Part shown: positions 56,131 through 64,000 of the stretch, piece by piece | Numbering within the stretch: the first letter of the stretch is position 1 | How the letters are laid out: each line of letters opens with the position of its first letter | Assembly: GCA_033439685.1 (NCBI GenBank) | Contig: JAUEDM010000003.1 | Coordinates: 2,882,001-2,946,000, forward strand | Source of the DNA: Apodospora peruviana | Lineage: Eukaryota > Ascomycota > Sordariomycetes > Sordariales > Lasiosphaeriaceae | DNA: 64,000 nucleotides | Direction of reading: 5' to 3' | The notes under the pieces: model-generated | The model's database searches: none | The model's input: only the letters and a program-made list of their open reading frames with translations | What the model was told of the DNA's origin: nothing | Program-made: the position numbers and the translations under genes

Positions 56131-58213
56131 TCAGTACGTCGCCAAATCCACCCACCGTCTCCCCTGTACAACCTCAACAATCTCCCTCCCCTTCTGCGCC
56201 AACCTCTCCCTAAACCCCTCGCACCAGACAAGCTCAAGCCTTCCATCACTAATAACCTCTGGCTCGCTCACGCTGCCCATCATCTCCGCAATAACCGACT
56301 CCGCACCCCCCCCAGCCGCCCTGTTGATGCCCACATGCTCATAGAACTGGCGAACCACAAACAGCGGCACGGCCAACATATCTGGCTGCACCGTATTGGC
56401 GAGCGCAAAGTCCAAGCTACGACAAATATTTGCCGCCATTTCCCTCACTTTAAGGCTGTACTGCAGCAGATTAATCTGCATCGCCACACCGGCCCCCGTG
56501 GTGTCGCCCGGAACCGCCGTCATGTTCATCAACATGGGCGGCATATTACCCTCGGCATCCGGCTCGAGCGCGGCCCAGTACAGCCGTTCCACGCAAAGAT
56601 AAAGTTGGACGAGCGCGGTCCACGAGTAGATGCACATGAACGCCGTCAGAGCATCAGGAAACGCAAACGTGTCGGCGAATGGCGGACGGTGCGTGCTACC
56701 GGGCGACGCCGACGACCTTGCTGTTGTTGTTGCTGTTGTCGAAGGAGTCATAATAATATCGTCCAGCTCTTCAACCCAATATAGATCGGACTGGTGCTGG
56801 TTGGTCGCATGCGTGGCAGCGGCGTACCACTCGTCGAACTGCCGCTCAATGTTGAGGCAGTTTTGCAGGAGATCCTGGGCCATCAGGCGGCGCGCGAGCA
56901 GCGGCGGCTGGTTCTGCTGCTGCGCTAGGTGGATGCGGTCCGCGCGGTGGAGGACCGAAGGGAGCAGTACAATGATGTCAAAGAGCTGGTCGAAGAGGGT
57001 CTTGGGGTGTAGTTCCCACGGCGTGGTCTTCCATTCGTGTGACTCTAGGAAGGTGGGTGTTCGGTTAAGCAACGCGGTGCAGATCTTTGATGGATTCGCA
57101 TCATAGTCAGCTACCTCTGTGGCATGATAGTAAGGAGCCAAGTGCCGTCCAACTCACAGCATTGTGCCGGTATACTCGAACAAAAAAGTGATGGTTCGGA
57201 AAAGAGCGGAATTCAGTAGGTCCCAGACGTCGGATGTTGTCGTTCTGGATGGATAGGTCTCGCCATGGCGCTTGGTTTCTGAACACAATCGAGTTGTTGT
57301 GCTGTTCCCGCTTAGCTTGGTATATCAAAGACGATGTAAATACGGGAAAGAGAAGTAGTCTTACGTCGTAGAGAAACATGCAAATGCTGTCCGTCGTCAT
57401 CTGCATGCCTTCACCCTGGGTTTCTTCGAGTGGCGACAGGTGAACCAGCGCCTGCGACCGCAACTGAAAGTCGCCGTCACTTACAAACGGTTGAATGTTG
57501 GGTGGCTGGTACTCTGACAGCGAAAAGAAGTTTTTCTGGCCGCCTCCCTCGTCTCCGTCACTGTCATTACTGAGGGCTCTCTTCACGACGTAATCCATGT
57601 TCGTGTGGAGGGCGGCATTTTGGATGTGATACGTCTTGCCCGCTGTCGAGACCGAAATCAAGTCGTCCCAGGCAGGTTTGAGCGGTTCGTTGGCGACGAG
57701 TTCCAGTTTTTGCTCTTCTTTTCTCGGTGACAATCTGCTCTTCTTTGATGGCTTCACCACCCGTGGCGGGTGGCTCGAGCATCGTCCTTGGTCTTCAATA
57801 GTACCAATGATAAAAACGGTTTCTCTCTTGTAGCCGTCGCACGTTCTCCCGCTGTCTATGCATTTTCTTTGGATCTGTCAGTAAGCCAGGGATATTGCCA
57901 CCAGAAATCGGAGAGGAGATTCGTCAGTACCTGCAAAACGGTCGTTCGTTATCACACTGCTTCCTGTCAGCCACGTCGCGCATCCAGGTCGCCCATGTGT
58001 CGGGGCCTTCTTACCTTAACTCGACGGGTCCTGAGCAAGTTAATACCATTACCATATTATACGGGTCTCGTCGAATGATTACTCACCTGCAGGTATTGCA
58101 GCCCTGTGACAGTTAGCACTCCCGAGTTTTCTCTCGATAGGGGGCCGGATTCGTTTCGGTAAGCACCATAAGACTGCCCGTCTTACCTTATATTTTCCTG
58201 GAACCCCAACCAT
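56131..58213 (-). CDS. Zn2Cys6 fungal transcription factor, zinc cluster split over five exons
   Basis: Seven exons (58213-58187, 58103-58087, 58030-58015, 57956-57931, 57866-57365, 57310-57158, 57114-56131) give 574 residues. The rebuilt N-terminus MVGVPGKYKGCNTC, then RTRRVKCDNERPFCRKC and IDSGRTCDGY, has Cys at 11, 14, 21, 28, 31 and 38: exactly C-x2-C-x6-C-x6-C-x2-C-x6-C. Such proteins bind CGG-type DNA half-sites. The segment after the cluster (KRETVFIIGT) is typical of a known subgroup starting MVGVPG. The C-terminal ~350 residues fit a fungal transcription factor effector domain (IQNDNIRRLGPTEFRSFPNH, ALLNRTPTFLESHEW, PWELHPKTLFDQLFD). The sixth intron, only 43 nt as modelled, is the least certain; a donor 18 nt upstream is possible. 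Targets are unknown. Confidence 0.85.
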
Positions 58214-60352
58214 TTTCGCTTTCTTATTTTGCCGATACCCCTTCGCCAGGCAAACAAGGTGGACAAGACTAGTTGTTGTGCCGCCGTAAAGGGTAGGAGG
58301 CGTACTAAATCCTTGGTCTGAAATAATCGACACAGTCGGGGCGATGAGAGTCGATAGACGCGAAAGGTGTCTGGACCAGAGAAAACAAGTTTTCGGTATC
58401 TCGGACAGGGAAGGCAAGAGGAAGCGAATAGGGGGTTATTGTATGGCGTGCGGTGCGGTAAGAATTCGGATTCAGGCCTAGCCAGGACGCTCTGCAGACC
58501 CTGGGCCTGCGCCGGGATCGTGTTAGGTTGTGGGGACGATTGGACGGCCGACACATCAACGTTCGTAGACGCCCACGGCAGGATATCAGCAGCTAAAAAG
58601 AGCCATATGTATGTGCTCGAACCGACTATCGCATGTAAGATAATGGATCAAAGCAACTTCGGTCTTCGGACCGAGCGAGGTCGCGTTTGTTCTGTACCAC
58701 GTCGACTCCAAAGTTGGGATCGATCCTGCAGCGAAAGATATATTCAAAGTCGGCATGTAGAGGTGTGTGTTTCCGGATTTAAATTTGGCCAAACCATGCC
58801 GGGAAGCAAACAGTACACAGTCTTGATGCGTGAGCCTCGGTCTAGACGACTGCGGATCTGCCTGCTAGCCTCAGGCCCGAATTACGGCAGTGCCCTGGGA
58901 TGTAATATTGGTATTTGGCCTCGCCGTCATAAGCACAACTTCCAGAGCAGTGCTGAAGGAAGCACACTCCGCTGCTAGGAAGATGACTAAAAGGAAATAG
59001 ACCTGACGCCAAGCATCGGCCCGGAGAGGTAAGACGGTTGTCCCAGGTAAGGGGGTAGGGCTGGTAAGGAGGAACGTGGGCTGGGGGGAAGAAGCTTGTG
59101 GAAGTCATGGAAGGGGCCAGACGGCCCCTCACTGGAGAAGATGGAGTTGACCAGGGGATAGGTGTGGTGGCGTGGAGGAGGTGGTGGTCTTGGAACTTGG
59201 CAGGCGACGTCGTACTTGGAGTGGACGACAGACATGAGAGACATGAAAGAGACGTGGAGATACAGCCAGAGAGACGGGATTGGAGCGCGTTTGTGTGTGG
59301 GTTAGAGGAAAAAAAGATACATTTGTCGATTGTGTGCGTAATTCAAAGTTCTGCGCAGACACCCTATGAGGGCATCCCCTTCCGCTTCGCATATCCCCAG
59401 CTTCCATTTGCCCAGCAGGCCAGCAGCGAGTGAGGTGAGCGATGCAAGGTATCTGCGGGCTTGAGGTGGTGCAGGACGGGAACACCCTGGTCTCTCTCGA
59501 ATTTTGCCCTACAGGGCTGGCAGCCGTAGGGCCTGCAGGGGTTGGCATCCCGGCGTCTCCCCCACCGGTCGGATTTTGTGGCTTTTAATTCGCCTATCAA
59601 TCCGCAACGGATACCGCTAACGCATGGATCCTGTTCTCCCTGTCCTTCCCCAGTCCACTAGGTAACCACTTGTTTCCCTCAGTCGCAGCCGGAGGCGAGG
59701 ACGGGGACGGAGGATGATGCCTAGCGGACTCTGCCGAAATGTCGTGCGCAGTTTTGTTCTTAATCCATCTCCATCTGCTGAGCCCAGCCTTCGTTTCTGA
59801 CCCAATAAGGGTGGTGCCACATGAGCCCCCCCCGCGCCGGAGTTAGTGATCTGGACGCCGCGATTGGCCGCACTTCTTCATGGAGGATAATAACTCTCCG
59901 GGCATTGCTGCCAGAAGCTGCAGAAGCTCAGACGCACCCCCTTTCGCAGGGCTGGAGGGTGGACCGGTTTTCGGACACCGTCGATGCGAGCTCTCTCTTG
60001 GTCGCAAATTGTGTACAGAACGGGACCGACGAAACAAGAATAGATAACATGTCAGCGATATTTCTGCCGCAAGAACTAGGGAACGGTCGTGGAACCGGAT
60101 AAAGCCAAATTGGAAGCATGAGTGCAAGCGCCAGTGCTAGAGCCAGAGCCAGTCATTACCCGTCGATGACGTGACGTTTGATGTACATATGTATGGAAGG
60201 AAGGTAGTGTACAGCTGCTGTGGTACAACAAAGGAAGGCAAACGGCGAGGTGAGCCACGCCGCACCCAAGCACGATACCCCAGGACCCGAAGTTGGGTTT
60301 CGGAGATTGGTATTGCCAAAAGGAGCTATGCACTCTGAACCACAAAATTTGG

Positions 60353-60367
60353 GTGTGTGTGTGTGTG
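60353..60367. repeat. GT microsatellite
   Basis: A run of seven GT units, intergenic. Confidence 0.85.
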
Positions 60368-60502
60368 GACCTCGGTCGCCGAGCTGGAGATGTGGGTTTG
60401 GCTAGCCTTCCGCCCGTCTTTTCCATTCGTTTTCTTCGGATCGAGCCACGAGGACGGCAGACCCAGATGGTGGCCAGGGTCGTTTCGTGCCAGTACCTGT
60501 CA

Positions 60503-60518
60503 GGCCCTGCACAGGGCC
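60503..60518. repeat. Inverted repeat GGCCCTG-CA-CAGGGCC
   Basis: Perfect 7-bp arms around a 2-bp centre. One arm with its context (CGGCCCTGCACAG) recurs near 60556-60568, about 55 bp away. Confidence 0.85.
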
Positions 60519-60679
60519 GCAAAGGGTGATAACTATAATCGGCTGAGTCTTCCGTGCGGCCCTGCACAGTAGCACTTTAACGGGGCATAAATACAAGACT
60601 ACCTCGCATGCCGGCCACGAGTCTGTCAGCTCCTTGCAACCTCACCGCTAACCGATCAGGAAGAAGTTGCAATAGCATC

Positions 60680-62428
60680 TCAGATATATTTATAAGGGTT
60701 CATGATCCCATGCTGTACTGCTCGTTAGTGGATGCCTGTAATCATTACTTCTGCACAGCTCGTGTAAGGATACCGGTGCAGAAGGGAGAGTTGATGACCA
60801 CTCACAGGGTCGAACGATGACTTCACCGACCGCATGAGCTGAACCATGGTCTCGCTGCGGCTATAGTGGATATACTTCTTCTTCTGCAGTCCGAGACCGT
60901 GCTCCGCGCTGATACTGCCTTGTCGTTCTTGTATCCATTCGTACACGAATGGCTCAAGACATTGTTCAACTCGCTTGTCGAATCGTCGCGTCGAGATGTT
61001 GAGGTGCAGGTTCGAATCACCCATGTGCCCATACCCGACAACGGCCCGCACCGGGTGCTCGTCCGTTTCGCCCAGCAGCCCGGCGGCGTCGACCCGTGCT
61101 CGAGTGTCCTCGACCAACTGGTACATCTCAGCTAGCGGAATCGAAACATCGTACTTGTATGTGCCACCGAGATGGCCCAGGGATTCGGTGATTCCCTCTC
61201 TCCACGCCCACAAGGCTTTGATCTGCGTCTCGTTCTCCGCCAACGTTCCGTCCGCGACGATGCCCTTCTCCATCACATCCTCGAGGAAAGCTGAGAGCTT
61301 CTCGCTGTCGTGCTCGGCATTGGACCCGCTTGTCTCAACCAGACAATAAAAGGGATAGTCACCCTCTAGGGGCTTCTTATTCTTGGTGACGCTCCGGACA
61401 AGCTCCTGGCTACCGCCATCCATGAGCTCGAAAGCGGAGAGGATCTCGGACAAGTGGCCCTTTGCCTCGCGGAAAGCTTGCTGGGCCTTCTCGTAGGACT
61501 CGATGCCAAAGAACGCCACGTTCTGTGCCTTGGGGCGCTGCGGGCACTGTATCGACACCTTGGTGATAATCCCCAGTGTACCTTCAGCTCCAATAAAGAG
61601 TTGTTTCAGGTCGTAGCCGGTGTTGTTCTTCCGGAGCTTGCCGAGATCGTCGACAACTGTGCCGTCGGGGAGAACCGCCTCAATTCCGAGTACGGTTCCA
61701 TGTAAGCTTCCATATCGCAGCAGCCGCAGGCCTCCAGCGTTCGTTGACAGATTCCCTCCAATCTGACACGAGCCCTTGGCACCAAGGTCGAGGGGGAAGA
61801 TGTACCCCTTGCTGGCAAGGAACTGGTCGGCAACCTCCAGAATGCAGCCTGCTTCGGCAACCAACGTGCCTGAGACTTGGTCAAACTCGATGATCTGGCT
61901 CATCCGGCTCATGTTGATGACGATCTCATCGAACACGGGAACGGAGCCGCCGACCAGGCCGGTGTTGCCACCTTGGGGAACGACGGCCAGGCCATGTTTA
62001 TTGCAGTAGCTAAGAATTGAGCTGACCTCGGCAGTCGAGCCGGGCTTGAGGACCAGCTTGCAGTGGCCGCGGTACTTGCGCATCCAGTCGGCGTTGAAGG
62101 GCTCGATATCATCGGCGGCATTGTCGTTGGTCACGCCATCGATAATGGCCGATTCGCTGCCCAAGACGCCCTTGAAATAGGCAACATGCTCCTGCCTGAG
62201 CTGACTGTATCGACTATCTCTCTTCAGTTCTGGATATGTCTCGCTGCTGAATTTGACCTGCGCAGCTTGACGAGGTGCTGTCTGGTGTAACCATCCCGAA
62301 CGTGTAGTGCTCAAACACCGCGCGTGAGATCGCGGCAGTGGTTGCACTCTCCCCAATCTTGTGGCGGCAGTTGGACCTCTTGTCGCAAGTCTCGCCAGAG
62401 CAGGTGCTCTCGTGCATCGTGAGGCCAT
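60680..62428 (-). CDS. Mitochondrial D-2-hydroxyglutarate / D-lactate dehydrogenase (Dld2 type)
   Basis: Two exons (62428-60806, 60712-60680) give 551 residues. This FAD-linked oxidase oxidises D-2-hydroxyacids such as D-2-hydroxyglutarate or D-lactate in the mitochondrion. The Arg-rich N-terminus (about 1-55, with RCLSTTRSGWLH) is a likely presequence. The FAD-binding PCMH region includes VVPQGGNTGLVGGSVPVFDE, QIGGNLSTNAGGLRLLRYGS and IGAEGTLGIITKVSI. The C-terminal half carries the metal-site motifs VGYGHMGDSNLHLN and SAEHGLG. The last exon is only 33 nt and encodes HGIMNPYKYI, which completes the conserved FDP-x-GIMNPYK end; without splicing (93-nt intron) the protein would end in an unrelated tail. 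Family-wide sequence favours D2HGDH/Dld2 over Dld1; substrate preference is inferred. Confidence 0.92.
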
Positions 62429-63082
62429 CGTTCCTCACTTGCGACTACCGGATCGGGTGTGTTGAGCGTTGATGGTGTTGCGGATAGAATAAGCAACCAA
62501 CTTCTGGCAAGATGCGAGATAGTCGGACTATACAGTAGTACGAATGTCCCGTAGTCCCGTGGCAGTATAGGAATATAGGCCTTGGAACTTTCAAGTTGAA
62601 ATAAGCAATTCAAAATTTGTGAAACACTGCACAGCTCGGAGCTTGGCTGGACGGATCTGGACAAAAAACTCTCAATGACGTGAACCGATCTCGGGGATCG
62701 GTACAGGAGACACCAAACAAGTCGCGACACTACATTTACTACTGCTAACATCACCTGTTGACGGCCCCCAGATCTGTAGAGTGCCAGGTGCCACCGCGGA
62801 TACAATAGGGTTGGGGTTATCCCCGCAACCTCAACTCGTCCATGTCTGCTTGAACTCGTGGGTCCGAGCTTTTCAGGAGCTCTCCTCAGCTGCAGCCTGC
62901 CAGGGAGCTCGTCGTCACAGCTTCGCAGCCTGCATCCCCGTCAACGTCCCCAAACAACCCAGCCTCAATCACGACCGCACAATCGCACTTTCTCGAACCT
63001 CCCACAACGCCAGCATACTTTGAACTGACGACGAGCCTAAACTATCAAATTAACCTCCTCAGCCGTTTGCTCTCCAAAAATC
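62429..63082. promoter_or_regulatory. Divergent promoter, D-hydroxyacid dehydrogenase / proteasome alpha4
   Basis: 654 bp between two start codons. I recognise no clear Rpn4-type PACE element (GGTGGCAAA) in it and no other motif. Confidence 0.45.
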
Positions 63083-64000
63083 ATGGCGTCGGGATATGAT
63101 AGAGCGCTCTCAGGTAAGTCCCGCGCTCGATTTGATCCGCGCTTAGCATTTCAAGGAAGCGATCGCTAACATGTCTCCTCTACAGTTTTCAGGTCCGTTT
63201 GCATTTCGAATAACATCCACCAAGTTCGCGACTGACCTCCCATCTTTAGTCCCGATGGACACGTCTTCCAGGTCGAATATGCCGGCGAGGCTGTGAAGCG
63301 AGGTACGCGCATGCAACTTCGCGAAAACTATCTTCCTGTCATTCAACACCTAACCCGGCTTCTCTATAGGAACCTGCGCGGTGGGCGTCAAGGGCAAGGA
63401 CGTCGTCGTTCTCGGTTGTGAGAAGCGATCGGCCATGAAGCTACAAGACACGCGTATTACGCCCTCCAAGATCGGCAACATCGACACCCACGTGTGCCTC
63501 GCCTTCGCCGGACTGAACGCCGACGCCAGAATCCTGGTCGACAAGGCACGGTTAGAAGCCCAGTCCCACCGACTCAACCTCGAGGACCCGGTCACGATCG
63601 AGTACATCACCAAGTACGTTGCCGGCGTGCAGCAGCGGTACACCCAGAGCGGTGGTGTCCGGCCGTTCGGCATCAGCACTCTGATTGTTGGTTTCGACAA
63701 CGGCAGCAAGACCCCGAGACTTTACCAGACCGAGCCCTCTGGCATTTATTCCGCGTGGTTGGTTGATCCTCATCTAGCCACCGTGTACATGTTTACTTAT
63801 TCCTTTTTTTTGGTGTAATTATACAGGAAAGCCAACGCGATCGGACGTTCTAGCAAAACCGTCCGCGAGTTTTTGGAGCGAAACTACAAGGAGGATATGG
63901 ACCGCGAGGCGACCGTACGCCTTGCCATCAAGTCGCTGCTCGAGGTCGTGCAGACGGGCGCCAAGAACATCGAGATCGCCATCATGGCCCCCGGCAAACT
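63083..64000 (+). CDS. pre6: 20S proteasome subunit alpha4 (Pre6/PSMA7), 3' end outside window, with a 7-nt microexon
   Basis: Exons 63083-63113, 63186-63192, 63250-63302, 63370-63757 and 63827 to the window edge. Alpha4 is part of the outer ring of the 20S core. The N-terminus MASGYDRALSVFSPDGHVFQ and VEYAGEAVKRG holds the alpha-subunit signature. The conserved LSVFSPDG needs a 7-nt exon TTTTCAG between a 72-nt and a 57-nt intron: the last G of exon 1 plus TT gives Val, TTC gives Phe, and AG plus T gives Ser. Later blocks CLAFAGLNADARILVDKAR, EAQSHRLNLEDPVTIEYIT, TQSGGVRPFGIS and YSAWKANAIGRSSKTVREFL identify alpha4 rather than other alpha subunits. The frame is open at the window end (MAPGKL), so the C-terminal part is missing. 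Confidence 0.94.

Larger units (their letters stand above)
58214..60679. other. 2.5 kb spacer upstream of the transcription factor
   Basis: It holds the promoter of the transcription factor and the 3' flank of the dehydrogenase gene. Frames up to 203 codons occur but lack domain-like content. A GT run lies at 60353-60367 and an inverted repeat at 60503-60518. Confidence 0.5.

Noticed and set aside
57957..58014. Simpler zinc-cluster model joining exon 2 straight to GAAGCAGTGTGAT
   Set aside because: It would give C-x2-C-x3-C, which breaks the invariant Zn2Cys6 spacing; the added 16-nt exon restores it exactly.
63250..63302. Direct splicing of proteasome exon 1 to this exon without the 7-nt exon
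   Set aside because: It changes the reading frame and destroys the conserved SPDGHVFQVEY sequence.
1..64000. Transposons, CRISPR arrays, secondary-metabolite clusters
   Set aside because: No transposase or reverse-transcriptase frame, no regular spacer repeats and no polyketide or peptide synthetase modules were recognised; the genes are mainly housekeeping.

Overview
The window reads as nuclear DNA of a filamentous ascomycete. Genes are intron-rich, with most introns 49-120 nt (range 43-223), GT/AG borders and CTRAY-like branch points. Coding DNA is moderately GC-rich, intergenic spacers run from 0.3 to 4.5 kb, and the protein repertoire is typical of Pezizomycotina. Several proteins (thymine hydroxylase, isoorotate decarboxylase, Dbp8, Rps12, proteasome alpha4) look, from memory, closest to Sordariales such as Neurospora or Chaetomium relatives; that placement is inference. 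No transposon, CRISPR array or convincing tRNA/rRNA gene was found, and there is no biosynthetic cluster.

Layout. 0-7.3 kb: one acidic Ecm13-like protein (minus) in a gene-poor stretch. 7.3-14.4 kb: a Cwf23/DNAJC17-type J protein (minus), then a divergent pair for thymine salvage, thymine-7-hydroxylase (minus) and isoorotate (uracil-5-carboxylate) decarboxylase (plus), then the DEAD-box helicase Dbp8 (minus). 17.5-31 kb: the cell-wall-integrity MAPKK (plus), the pseudouridine synthase Pus7 (minus) and alpha-actinin (plus). 31.6-42.7 kb: a VPS9-domain Rab5 exchange factor (minus), the vacuolar lipase Atg15 (plus) and a large RING / zinc-module / SH3-like protein (plus). 42-50.3 kb: mitochondrial enoyl-CoA hydratase (minus), Rer1 (plus), Paf1 (plus), a Par14 parvulin (plus), ribosomal protein eS12 (minus) and uS8 (plus). 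51-64 kb: a GT90/CAP10 glycosyltransferase (plus), an SRA-YDG protein (minus), a Zn2Cys6 transcription factor (minus), a D-2-hydroxyacid dehydrogenase of the Dld2/D2HGDH type (minus) and the 5' part of proteasome alpha4 (plus), which runs off the end.

Most genes are unrelated housekeeping genes. The clear functional unit is the thymine-7-hydroxylase/isoorotate decarboxylase pair: together they turn thymine into uracil, and they share a 0.6 kb promoter with several GATA-type sites. eS12 and uS8 also form a divergent 40S pair.

The most unusual feature is exon structure. Conserved proteins can only be rebuilt with extremely small exons: 4 nt in uS8, 7 nt in proteasome alpha4, and 17, 16 and 26 nt exons that cut the zinc cluster of the transcription factor into five pieces. 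eS12 has an initiation exon that codes only for Met. Every multi-exon model here was assembled by hand from splice signals, reading phase and protein-family conservation; none is backed by transcript data.
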